In this document: positions 44,300 through 55,146 of the stretch, in pieces
Layout: each line of letters opens with the position of its first letter
Numbering within the stretch: position 1 is the first letter of the stretch
Origin: Gliomastix tumulicola
Taxonomy: Eukaryota; Ascomycota; Sordariomycetes; Hypocreales; Bionectriaceae
Direction of reading: 5' to 3'
Assembly (NCBI GenBank): GCA_001599755.1
Contig: BCHX01000002.1
Location: 1,302,001 to 1,366,000 of the forward strand
DNA: 64,000 nt
Notes under the pieces: model-generated
Databases searched by the model: none
What the model saw: only the letters and a program-made list of their open reading frames with translations
What the model was told of the DNA's origin: nothing
Program-made: the position numbers and the translations under genes

Positions 44300-45436
44300 C
44301 TACGTCAGCACAGCAGCCAGCTCCTCCCCGCGCTCCCACCGCTCCAGATTCGCAACCTGCTGCACATAGAACTCGTCCAGCGTCTCCTCCTCGACATAGC
44401 CCATGTGCGGCGTCAGCACCACGCGGCTCCTGCCTCCCCGGCCCCAGTCCGAGCGCCTCCACGGGCTGTCCCTGGGCAGCGGCTCGATGTCGAACACGTC
44501 CAGCGCCGCGCCCCTGATCTTGCCCGCCGTGAGCGTCGCCAGCAGATCCTCCTCGACGACGAGGGGCCCCCGCGAGGTGTTGACCAGGAACGAGGACGGC
44601 TTCATGAGCGCGAGGTCGGCGGCGTTGACTAGCCCGCGCGACCGGTCGGAGAGCACGACGTGGAGGCTCACGACGTCGGCCGTGCTGTAGAGCTCCTCGC
44701 GACTGACCACCTTGAACGTCTTCTCGCCGTCGCCATCGGGCGTGTCCACGGGCAGACCCATCTCCTTGGCCTTGGCGTCCGCGGCCTCCTGCGTCAGGTT
44801 CGTGCTCCAGGCGACGACACGCATGCCGAACGCCAGATGCATGATGCGCGCCGTCGTCGCGCCCAGCCGGCCCAGCCCGACGACGCCCAGCGTCTTCTCG
44901 CCGAGCCCCGTCGCGAGCTCCGTCTGCCAGAGGGAGCTGCTGCTGCCCGCGCCGCCGCCGCCGCCGCTCGTGAGGTTCGCCGCGTCCTGCGGGATGTTGC
45001 GCGTGAGGGATAGGATGAGCGCCACGGTGTGCTGCGTCGTGCTGTCCGTGCCGACGGCGCCGGGCCCGCGGAACGTCTCGTTCTTGCCGCGATGCTTGTC
45101 CGTGGTGCCCGCTACGGGGACGCCGCGCGCTGCGAAGGCCGGGAGATCCAGGCCTTTATTACGAATACCTGTCGTCAAGAGGAGCTTGAGGTTGGGCAGG
45201 CGGTCGACGAGGTCCTTGGGGAAGGGCGTGCGCTCGCGCATCGTGCAGATGATGTCGAAGGGTGTCAGCCGCTCAACGAGGGCGTCCTTGACGGACTGGG
45301 GTGTATCTGGGTGATTGTATGGCAGGAGCGTGTCTTTGAACTGGGTGATGCTGAACTTGGAGGCGTCGAGTTTGGCAAAGTGCGGCTCGGAGACGCCTTG
45401 GTAGTCGTCGAGGACTGCTACGTTGTGCGGCGCCAT
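44300..45436 (-). CDS. D-isomer-specific 2-hydroxyacid dehydrogenase family protein
   Basis: Single exon, 378 aa. NAD(P)-dependent interconversion of a D-2-hydroxyacid and its 2-oxoacid. The Rossmann motif GLGRLG is at 187-192. The catalytic triad is Arg289 in NTSRG, Glu318 in DVFDIEPL and His344 in LTPHMGY, so the enzyme should be active. The N-terminal substrate domain includes LLLTTGIRNKGLDLPAFAARG. The family ranges over phosphoglycerate, glyoxylate/hydroxypyruvate and formate dehydrogenases. The lack of an ACT domain and the length argue against serine-pathway SER3, and the substrate is open. A Gly/Ser-rich insert (about 157-168) precedes the NAD domain. Confidence 0.9.
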   Translation of the reverse strand: MAPHNVAVLDDYQGVSEPHFAKLDASKFSITQFKDTLLPYNHPDTPQSVKDALVERLTPFDIICTMRERTPFPKDLVDRLPNLKLLLTTGIRNKGLDLPAFAARGVPVAGTTDKHRGKNETFRGPGAVGTDSTTQHTVALILSLTRNIPQDAANLTSGGGGGAGSSSSLWQTELATGLGEKTLGVVGLGRLGATTARIMHLAFGMRVVAWSTNLTQEAADAKAKEMGLPVDTPDGDGEKTFKVVSREELYSTADVVSLHVVLSDRSRGLVNAADLALMKPSSFLVNTSRGPLVVEEDLLATLTAGKIRGAALDVFDIEPLPRDSPWRRSDWGRGGRSRVVLTPHMGYVEEETLDEFYVQQVANLERWERGEELAAVLT

Positions 45437-45774
45437 GATGTATTACTTAGTTATGAATTATACAGCCTAGACGATGAGTGAAAATGCGATGGATGATAAA
45501 GACAATGAGGGTATGTATGAGAATAAGAGCATGAGACAGCTGACGCAAGATGCGGAGGGGAAGGCGAAGGCGAAGGCGGAGTAATAAGTCGGCCGTCCGG
45601 CACGGTGGATTCATAAGCCGGCTTCGGAGCGACCCGGACAATGAAGTCCATAAGTTGAAGCTGGGGAAATGCGATTAGCCGACTCATGCCAGAGACCTCG
45701 AAAGCATATAGCCGGACACACAGGCATAGTGTAGATACAAGTACTACTAGTAAGTATGTATAGAGATACATCGT
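45437..45774. other. Intergenic, no gene seen
   Basis: 338 bp between two minus-strand dehydrogenase genes: the terminator of the SDR gene and the promoter of the D-2-hydroxyacid dehydrogenase gene. Confidence 0.4.
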
Positions 45775-46688
45775 CTACATCTTGCTCGGCATCCGCATCG
45801 CCCCGTCCAGCCGGATGACGACGCCGTTGAGCATGACATTCTCGATGCCCTGCCTCACCAGCTGCGCAAACTCGGCCGGCTGCCCGGCGCGCCGGGGGAA
45901 CTCCATGGCGCCCTCGAGGCTCCTGCGCACCTTCTCGGGCATCATGCCCGTCATCCGGCTCTCGAAGAGGCTCGGCGCGATGGTCACGACGCGGATGCCG
46001 TGGCGCGCGAGGTCCCGGGCCATGGGCAGCGTCATGGCCGTCACGGCGCCCTTGGAGGCCGAGTACGAGACCTGGCCCTTCTGCCCGTCGAAGGCGGCGG
46101 ACGAGGCCACCATGATGACGACGCCGCGCTCGCCGTCGGGAGAGGAAGGGGCCACCTGGGCGAGGAGCTCGAGGGACTGGCGGACGAGGTCGATGGTGCC
46201 GCGCAGGTTGACGTTGAGGACGAAGTCGAAGTCGTCCAGGCTGAAGGCGGTGCCGTGCCTATCTAGTATCTGCCAAAGGATGTCAGTAAGTAGTGCTATG
46301 CTCTTCGCTCTGTCAGAGTACGGGGAAGGGGAAGAACACACCGTCGCGGGCGTAGATACACCGGCAGCCGGGATGACACCCCCGAGCGTCTTGCCCGTCT
46401 GCTTGATCCAGTCGGCCGTCCCCTGCACGGCGGCTCTGACGCTCTCCGTGTCAAGCACGTCGCAGACGAAGAATTTAGCGGTGGTGGAACCAAGCTGCTT
46501 GACGAGCGCCTGGCCGTTCTCCTCATTCATGTCCAGGATGGCGACATGGCCTCCGTTTTTGATGATCTCCTCGACGCAGGCCTGTCCTAGGCCGGATGCG
46601 CTTTCGTGGTGATTAGCTCGGTGAAGTTTGGTAGCTGTGCTGTGACTTACCCGCCGGAGATGATGAATGTGCGACCTTCAATCTTCAT
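45775..46688 (-). CDS. Short-chain dehydrogenase/reductase (3-hydroxyacyl-CoA dehydrogenase type 2-like)
   Basis: Three exons on the minus strand: 46688-46651, 46600-46342 and 46269-45775, with GT-AG introns of 50 and 72 nt. The product is 263 aa, the normal SDR size. Cofactor motif SGGASGLGQ near residue 11; Asp36 of ILDMN suggests NAD preference. Catalytic Ser155/156, Tyr168 and Lys172 are in SYSASK. The structural Asn is in LNVNLRGT. The sequence resembles HSD17B10-type 3-hydroxyacyl-CoA dehydrogenases (VIRLDGAMRM at the end is typical), which act on branched or short acyl-CoAs. The second intron has no in-frame stop, so an unspliced mRNA would still be translated (see findings). Confidence 0.9.
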
Positions 46689-47377
46689 GGTTACTTATAA
46701 CAGGAGTGTTATACACTGAGGACAGGTGTTTGCATGAATAGTAGTGACACTGCTCCGAGAAGCAGTGGTGGCAACTGTGTGAGCTCTACGGATGTGGCAT
46801 GTGGACGGCCAGCTTAGCGCAACCTCGGCAAATCAGCACTGACGAGTCTTGGTCACCCCGTCACCCAGGAAAGCACTGTGATGACCAGCTTCAAAGACAA
46901 TTTTCAATGAGATGGAAAATGAATACTCGGTCTTCTTGAAATTTTCAGGCATCTCTGTGCTGTAGAAGCCAGGCATGAGCATGACGGTGAATCCAGCGCA
47001 TCGCTTCTGAAACCAAGGATCGTCGGCGCTATAAATCAGAGGTGCACCATCGTTGACAGCTTCCTGCTTACATAACACGTCGATTTCCCACCGGGCACCC
47101 CATTCCATTATCAAAAGTCCCTGATAAGGTACCGTACCAACCGAGATGAGATATCACTTTTTGGCAACGCCCGCGACGCACCCGTTCGAATTTCTTGGGT
47201 ATTAGTACTTATGATCCTGACATCGCTGTCCATACCCAACAGCCGCGCGCATCCGCCATTTGCCCATCGTCCATCTACTTACGTACCACGCGTCACTCCT
47301 CCCCCTCTCCCGTATCCGTATTTCCCACCGCCTGCAGCACGCAAGGGCATGCGACGTCATCGCTGTCCGCCGCCATC
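46689..47377. other. Divergent promoter region, no gene seen
   Basis: 689 bp between the SDR gene (minus) and the Rab gene (plus). A 93-codon minus-strand frame inside lacks family features. Both promoters must lie here. Confidence 0.4.
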
Positions 47378-48686
47378 ATGACACGCCCGCGAAGGTCGTC
47401 CGGCACGAGCATAGAGAGCGGCGGGACCGCTCCGGAGCAGGTGAGCGCTCGTCGCCCGTCAAATCAACCTTCTGATCCCGGTTTTGCTGATGACCCCTGG
47501 GACCGTCTAGGAGCTCGGGAGCATGTACGATTACCTGGCCAAGATTATTCTTCTCGGCCCCAGTGGCAGCGGAAAGTGAGGGGATCCAGAAACTCCTCTT
47601 CGGTCGTACGATGGGCAGCCCGGACATGCCGCTAATCACGCACTCGCTCTAGGTCCTGTCTTTTACATCGGTTCGTCAAGGACGAATGGAGGGTGCTGTC
47701 GTCGCAGACCATCGGCGTCGAGTTTGCGAGCAAAATCATCAAAGTCGGGACAGGCGCCCGCCGCAAGCGAATCAAACTACAGGTCCGACTTTTTCCTACA
47801 CATCTCTTGATACCGCTATAGACAAGACGCTGACGAGAATGGGGGGAGATAGCTTTGGGATACGGCCGGTACCGAACGATTCAGATCCGTCTCGCGGTCA
47901 TACTACCGCGGGGCCGCCGGCGCGATCCTCGTCTATGACATTACCTCGCACAGCTCCTTCCGGGGCCTCCAGCCCTTCCTCAACGACGCGCGCGCTCTGG
48001 CGTCGCCGAACCTGAGCATCCTCCTCGTCGGCAACAAGCTCGACCTCACCTCCGACACGCTCATCGACACGAGCGTCCCGCCCACGAGCTCCGGCAGCAT
48101 GGGGTCGAACGCGACACTCGGCGCCACCCCCAGCTCCTCCTCCACCACCGTCGGCGCCCAGGGGACGTCATACTCCTCCACACTCTCCACGACAGGCGCA
48201 GGCGGCAGCGGCGGCGGCACGCTGCGAGACCACAGCGGCTCCATCAGCGCGGGCACGCAGCAGCGCGCGACCGTCGCCCCCGAGGGCCGCGAGGTGTCCA
48301 GCACCGAGGCCAGCCGGTGGGCGAGCACGGCGGGCATCCCCGTCGTCACCGAGGCGAGCGCCTTCAGCGGCGAAGGCGTCGACGAGATCTTCGCGCGGCT
48401 GGCGCGCATGATCCTCACCAAGATCGAGCTCGGCGACATCGACCCGGACGACCCCATGAGCGGCATCCAGTACGGCGACAGCGGCGCTTGGAACACGCAG
48501 GCCAGCGACGGCGGCAGCATTAAGAGCTCCATGACGGGCGCCACCGTCGACGATGGGGGCGGCGCCGTGCCCGGCCTGCGCAGGCGGAGGAGGGGCAAGA
48601 GCCGCACGCAGAACTGGGGGCTGCGCGAGTGGGAGGAGGTGTTTACGCTCAGCAGCACCCGGAGGCGGACCGGCGGCTGTTGTTAA
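47378..48686 (+). CDS. RAB4: Rab-family small GTPase, Rab4-like, with long insertion
   Basis: Membrane-traffic GTPase, Rab4 class inferred (endosome recycling). Four exons, 47378-47440, 47511-47575, 47653-47782 and 47853-48686, all GT-AG. The product is 363 aa against a usual 200-220. The G motifs are GPSGSGKS (P-loop, split by intron 2), TIGVEF (switch I), LWDTAGTERF (switch II, just after intron 3), NKLD and EASAFSGEG in the position of ETSAKTG. About 80 Ser/Thr/Gly-rich residues are inserted between NKLD and REVSS. The tail ends GGCC for double geranylgeranylation. Class assignment rests on GVEFASKII and RSVSRSYYRGAAGAILVYD; another Rab subclass is possible. Confidence 0.85.
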
Positions 48687-49608
48687 GAAAGAAGCATGGG
48701 TGAACAGAATTCCGTGGCCCGGATTGTGATGACGATTACGATGATTGATGACTGTTGATGCCTCCTTGTTGGAAAGGCATCGTCGCGCAAACATACGGGA
48801 CAAGGAACGTCCGCGTCGCATGTTCCACGACGCGGGAGGGGAGATTCCTTGCGCCCTCCTTTTCTCTTGCTCGCACCGTAATGTGGAGGGCATGATGATG
48901 CAAGCCGTTCTTGACGGGATCATATCATTTTATTCCTTTCTTTCTGTCTTTTTCTTTTCTCTTTCCTTTCAACGTCAGTTTCCAAGCCTGCCGGGCGTTT
49001 CATTGGTGTTGGATTGGTCGATAGGGGAACAGCCGCCCATAGGTTGGAATACCATATCTTTATCTTGCTATTGCTACCCTGCCTGACCGCCAGTTCTGGT
49101 TCTGTATAGAATTCCGTCAATTCGTCATAGATACATGTAAATGGTCAAAGCAGCCGTTCGCTCAGTGTCGACATTTTTGCTTCAGTTCTGTCGGAACCCT
49201 AAAAACAACATCTCAACGTCCAATAACAGAAAGAAAGTATAGGATATGCAATTCAAGTTGCTCGTATCGATTTCCCCTATCTAACTCTAAAACATTTATA
49301 GCTCTTGACGACCAAATTAGAGTGCTCTTTGGGTTCAAAGCGGTTAGAGATCTTATCGGGACGCTGAAGACGTCTCAGAGTCCCTCCTAGGAGCTTATAC
49401 GTAGAAGAGGGCTGGGAGCATATGGTTTATGTGTTTTGTAGGGCTGGGGTGAGGACGTCTCCCTGCCTTAAAGTCTAAGTTTGGGAAATTCACACACAGA
49501 GATGAAAACTGCTAAAGATCACGGGAGGCTGGTGCCTCTTTCGTCCCACTACATCCTTGCTTCCTGCGATTGTTGACAAATCAATTGGACTCACCTCGTA
49601 GCCCATTC
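48687..49608. other. Intergenic, no gene seen
   Basis: 922 bp between two plus-strand genes. AT-rich from 49100 on. Sequence at 49331-49343 resembles a B box (GGTTCAAAGC), but no tRNA can be folded around it. Confidence 0.4.
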
Positions 49609-50593
49609 ATGATGTTGTCCGCAAAGCACCATGTCTGCTACTGGGCCCTCTCTGCAGTGGCTGATATCAAGTACCGTGGACTCGCGTTGAATATAGCATA
49701 CGCGCGACTCACTTGTTGGGGGATCCTGCCCCCTCTGCTTACATACGTCGTCTATGCCGTCTCTACCGGCCGTCGACCTGGTCGCGCTTCTCCTCTCGTC
49801 CACTGGATCATCACGGCATCCCTGATGATCTGTCTGGGTGTTGTTGCTGACGATTATGCTGACAAGCCGGAACGAAGATACCTGGGTCTCTACACAGGAC
49901 CAGTTGTCCACATGACACTGGCTTTTTCCGCCTTGAGCACTCTCGAGGCTATCCATCAGAATGTACGTTGGTGAGAATATCTAAATAGAGCAAGATTACT
50001 GACTAGGCTGTTCATCATTCAGCGAGACAATATCCAACAGGCTCATATCATCACTGTGTTGGCTGCCGGCCGGGTCGAAGTCCGTCCACCGTACTTCAGT
50101 GCCAAGTCGTTGGCAACCCATCTCTCGGTCCAGCTCGGTCATTTCACCATCTTTGCGCCCCTCGTGGCATCCCTCAACGTGCTTCTTCGCAGTATCAACG
50201 GCCCGGATGTTACGTGCGCCTCTATCTGGGTGTCTCACATGGATAGCAAAGACGCCACACTCGGCGGCGCGGTTGTCTTCTACTTCGTCGTCGGGGCCTT
50301 TCTGGATGTGGTAGAGACGGTACGTACGGCATATTTTCCCTTCTGCGGGACAGCAGCTGATATGGTTTTCATCCTTTTCCTAGATCTTTGCCGGTGCCCA
50401 AAAATATATGTTCCCGGCAACGCGTCTTTGTGGCCCTTCTACGAAACCACTGATGTCGTCAGGCCCTCGCGTCCCTTCTGGCCTTCACATTGTCAGCTCT
50501 ATACCGCTGTGGGCTCTCTGGTACGGACTCGGCCGCCCCGCGAATGATCTTTTGCTTTCAATTCTATCTTGGAGGCTACCATTCGTAGGATAA
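49609..50593 (+). CDS. Hypothetical multi-pass membrane protein
   Basis: Not recognised. Three exons, 49609-49962, 50033-free frame region beginning at 50023 to 50319, and 50384-50593; introns 49963-50022 and 50320-50383, both GTACG donors. The spliced frame is 286 aa. Hydrophobic helices lie at about residues 32-52, 62-81, 95-112, 150-170 and 195-215. The ADDYADKPERRY segment after helix 2 is acidic and could face a lumen or active site. Small polytopic proteins of this size include terpene cyclases and orphan fungal membrane proteins, but no diagnostic motif was found. Splice signals are good and the frame stays open across both joins, which supports a real gene. Confidence 0.55.
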
Positions 50594-51511
50594 ATCCATA
50601 CCAACCGTCAACTATCAATAACATCCATCCATGACTATGACTATTAATACTTAAGTACTTACCCATCTGGATGCCCAGTCAAGCCAGTGCAAGCTGCACA
50701 CGTACCAGTCCCTCTTTCTGTCGGCTAAATTCGACCTGGAACGAGCTCCAACTTCTCCAAACCCCTCATCATACCGCATGTACCTTTGACTTGCCTTCGG
50801 TGCGGGGAATTCGGCCAGAACCAGCTCCCAGTTCGTTGTCTGAAATAAGTACCAATAAAACCACTAACACACGCCGTCCGTCTTACACGGGGAAAAAAAA
50901 GAAGAGACGGACTTGGAATTTATCGAAGCCCCCACCCCCGATCGGTGCAAGTCCCCTCGCCCGGGATTTCATCCGCCCGAGACAGCCCACGCTGAACCGA
51001 GAAGTTGTCCCGTGTCCGCAAATCACATCACAGCCTCGTATGCCTCCCCCCAGCACATAAAAGTGACGGGTAATTATGTACCTATCAAGCGCCGCCCAGG
51101 CCTTGTCCATCGCCTGAAGCTAGGCGCCGAACCCTCCGTTAACCGCGGAGCGTCGCCCGCCGCTGCTAAATCCGGGAGAACTGGAACCCCCTCTGGAACC
51201 CTTTCAGGCCTTTCAGGGGACCTGGGACCTTCTTCCCCCCCTGCATCAGTGGCATGAGAGCTGCATGAGTGGGGCCGGTTGCACCTGTATAAGGTAGACG
51301 TGACTTCAGAAAGCGGGATTCATGACAACAGCGACACATCGTATCACACACAACCCACCATTGACCTACCAATGAATACCATATAGAAACCCCCATCCCT
51401 ACGACATCTCCCCCTCGTTCTTCCCCTCCCTCCTATTTTCCTATGAGAGTCCCTATTGCAAACGACCCCGAGCACGGTCGTATCTCACTCTCTCTCAATC
51501 AAACTGCCACC
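50594..51511. other. Intergenic, no gene seen
   Basis: 918 bp upstream of the beta-mannosidase gene, with pyrimidine-rich sequence from 51400 on. An in-frame ATG at 51443 is an alternative start for the next gene. Confidence 0.4.
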
Positions 51512-54143
51512 ATGACGGCCGCCGCCACACCACGCGAGATCATCCCGCTCAGCGCGGGCTGGCAGTTCAAGCAGGCTGACAAGCCCGACGAGGAGTACCG
51601 CGCCGTGGGCCAGTTCCCGACAAACGTCCACCTCGACCTGCTGCACCACAAGCTCATCCCGGACCCGTACATCGGGAAGAACGAGCTCGAGGTGCAGTGG
51701 ATCGGCGAGACCATCTGGGTGTACCGCACGGCTTTCCCCACGCCGAGCACGGCGGCGGGGAGAAAGGTGGTCATCGCGTTTGACGGGCTGGACACGTTTG
51801 CCACGGTCGTGCTGAACGGGACGACGATCCTCGAGACGGACAACATGTTCATCCCGGAGAGGGTCGATGTCACGGATGTGCTGGCCAAGGGGGAGGGTGC
51901 GCAGAACGAGCTGGTCATTACCTTTGATAGCGCCTACCTCCGCGGCTGGAAGCTGGTGGAGAAGTATCCCGACCACAAATGGGGTGTCTGGAACGGCGAC
52001 GTGTCGAGACTGGCCGTCAGGAAGACACAGTATCACTGGGTGAGGATGTCCGGAACCAGCGGGGTGAGCTGCACATGCTAACAGAGCCATGTAGGGATGG
52101 GATTGGGGCCCGGCGCTGCTCTCCTGCGGTCCCTGGCGACCCGTCAACCTCGAGATCTACGAGTCTCGCATCTCAGATCTCTGGGCTCGCGTCCAAGTTG
52201 ATGATTCGCTCAAGTCTGCCGAGGTCACTGCCCACGCCACGGTGGAAGGCCAGGCCGGCGCTGTGAGATTTGATATCTCTCTCAACGGCAACCAGGTCAC
52301 GTCCGTGACGGTCGACGTCAAGGGAGACGCCAACGCCACATTCACCATCCAAGACCCAGAGCTCTGGTACCCGATCCGGTACGGCAAGCAGCCTCTCTAC
52401 ACGCTCAAGGCGACCCTGCTCCACGGCGCCGCAGAGGTGGACACGGCCTCCAAGAAGATCGGCCTGCGCAAGGCCGAGCTCGTCCAGCACCCGCTCAAGG
52501 ACCAGCCCGGCACCAGCTTCTTCTTCCGCATCAACAACATCCCCGTCTTCTGCGGCGGCAGCGACTGGATCCCCGCCGACAACTTCATCCCGCGCATCTC
52601 CAAGCAGCGCTACCACGACTGGGTCAAGCTGGTCGCCGACGGCAACCAGTTCATGATCCGCGTCTGGGGCGGCGGCATCTACGAGGAGCAGGCCTTCTAC
52701 GACGCCTGCGACGAGCTCGGCGTCCTCGTGTGGCAGGACTTCATGTTCGGCTGCGGAAACTACCCCGCCTGGCCCGAGCTGAGAGCCTCCATCAAGCGCG
52801 AGGCCGAGGAGAACGTCAAGCTGCTCCGGCACCACCCTTCCATTGTCCTCTGGGCTGGCAACAACGAGGATTACCAGTTCATGGAGAGCGTGAACCTCAC
52901 GTACGACCCGGACAACAAGGACGCGGAGAGCTGGCTGGAGACGGACTTCCCCGCGCGCTACATATACGAGAAGATCCTCGCGGACGCGTGCAAGGAGCTG
53001 ATCCCGGACACCTACTACCACTTCGGCAGCCCGTGGGGAGGCGCCAAGAGCACCGATCCCACGGTGGGCGACCTCCACCAGTGGAACGTCTGGCATGGGT
53101 CGCAGGAGAAGTACCAGAACTTCGACAAGCTCGTCGGCCGCTTCGTCTCCGAGTTCGGCATGGAGGCCTTCCCCTCGGTCAAGACCATCGATGCCTACCT
53201 GCCCCTGGGCAAGGACGACCCGGACCGGTACCCGCAGTCCTCGACCGTCGACTTCCACAACAAGGCCGACGGCCACGAGCGCCGCATCGCCCTGTACCTG
53301 GTCGAGAACTTCCGCTACGGCCCGGACCCGCTGGAGCACTTCGTCTACTGCACACAGCTGATGCAGGCCGAGGCGCTGGCGTCGGCGTACCGGCTGTGGA
53401 AGCGCGAGTGGCGCGGACCGAACCGCGAGTACTGCGGCGGCGCGCTCGTGTGGCAGATCAACGACTGCTGGCCCGTGACGTCGTGGGCCATCGCCGACTA
53501 CTACCTGCGCCCCAAGCACGCGTACTACACGGTGAAGCGCGAGATGGCGCCCATCTCCATCGGCATGACGCGCCGCGAGCACAAGCACCCCAAGAACAAG
53601 TACACGCGCGTCGACATCGAGACCAAGACGCAGATCGAGATCTGGGGGTCGAACCTGCAGCTCGAGGACCTCACGGTCGACTGCGTCGTGAAGGCCTGGG
53701 ACGTCGAGACGGGCCGGGAGACGTACTCCAAGACGGTCGCCGCGGGCATCACGCTCCCGCGCAACGCGTCCACCGAGATCGTCGCGCTCGATGTGCCCGT
53801 CGAGACCAAGGGCGTCGAGCAGGAGAAGCGCATCGTCGTGGCGTCGTACCTGTACCAGGACGGGCGCCAGATCGCGCGCTACGTCAACTGGCCCGAGCCG
53901 CTCAAGTACCTGCACCTGCAGAAGCCGAAGCGGCTCGTGGCCGAGGTGTCCGGCGACGGCAAGTCCGTGGCCGTGAGCGCCGAGGTCCCCGTCAAGGGCG
54001 TCGCGCTCGAGTCGGAGGACGACGCCGTCCACTTCGAGGATAACCTGGTGGACATCGTGCCTGGGGAGGTGGTGACCATCGGGGTGAGGGGCGCGAGCAA
54101 GAGCACCGAGGTGACGACGCGGTACTTGGGCATGCTGAACTAG
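51512..54143 (+). CDS. mndB: Beta-mannosidase, GH2 (MndB-like, intracellular)
   Basis: Removes beta-1,4-mannose from the non-reducing end of manno-oligosaccharides. Two exons, 51512-52039 and 52095-54143; intron 52040-52094 (GTGAGG donor, TGTAG acceptor) joins QYHW-GWDWGPAL, a conserved family segment. The product is 858 aa, close to the approximately 840 aa of fungal MndB. Catalytic acid/base is Glu434 in WAGNNEDY and nucleophile Glu529 in SEFGMEAFPS. No signal peptide, in line with the cytosolic B type rather than secreted A type. Start 51512 is chosen for its CACCATGA context; an upstream in-frame ATG at 51443 would add 23 residues. Codon bias is very strong in the second exon. Confidence 0.95.
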
Positions 54144-55146
54144 ATGCTAGACTGTGCAGGCTTATGATAGATCCTAAGAGACATAGACTTTTGGATAACG
54201 ATTGTTTGGTGAAGATGTCTGTTGCTTGATCCCTGGTGTAAGTGGGCACACTGCTGAGATAGAGGCCGATAGAGGCTTAGTCAGCTGCATATGAACACCC
54301 TTGCACCCACTGAAAATTCCACCCGCAAATTCTCCCAGCCAATGTCCCATTCACCACCACCACATCATACGGGACTGATGTTGTATCATCCAGAGAGCAG
54401 TCGAAGCCGACGATTCTACTGTTGAATCCGTCGGCGCGATACTGCCGACGCTCTCCCAAGGTAAGAAAGATCTCGTGAAAACCCAAACCGCAGCGCCATT
54501 CCCCCCCAGCCACTCCTCACTCCCACGAGTTCTTCCCCCACCCCTTTCTCGGAAGGGGAGGGGGAGGATCTTCCTCGCGTCGCGCGTTTTGCACGATGCG
54601 CCTGGAAGCAGGCTTTGGGGCCGGGTTTATGCCCTTTCTTTTCCTTCGGGAGGGAGGGGCATCTAGGGTGTCTATGTGCTGCCAGAGTAAACAAAAATTA
54701 CCTAGGACCATCATAGTCCATGCCTGTCTCACGGAATGGCTCTGCTTCTTGCATCTATTCTGTGGATTTTAAAATTCCCACACGGGCGAGGCTCCTTAGG
54801 CTCCGACATATTCCGTTTCCCCTCTCGTATTATTGCATGTGTTGGCGAGTTGGTTTTGGATATATCTTGGTTGTGGGATGTTGTCATCAGCACCTTAACG
54901 GATGGCAATTTGTTGCCGGATGAGGTGTCGACGACGTCACTGTTCCCCGTTCGCGATCACGTTGGGAGGGTCAGATGGCAGTTGGTATGAGCAGATAGCA
55001 GCCATGAATTCATACACACCCTTTCCATCCCTATTTCAGCTCGTCCGTCTCTTGCCAAGCATTGTTGATATTCATACTTATTGATAAACTTCACGGTAAA
55101 CATTTAATACTACTAGTAGTAGTACCTGATACTCAATACCGCCACC
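54144..55146. other. Intergenic, no gene seen
   Basis: 1 kb between two plus-strand genes. The 14-bp palindrome TACTACTAGTAGTA (55108-55121) lies 25 bp before the malic enzyme start. No coding frame supported. Confidence 0.4.
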
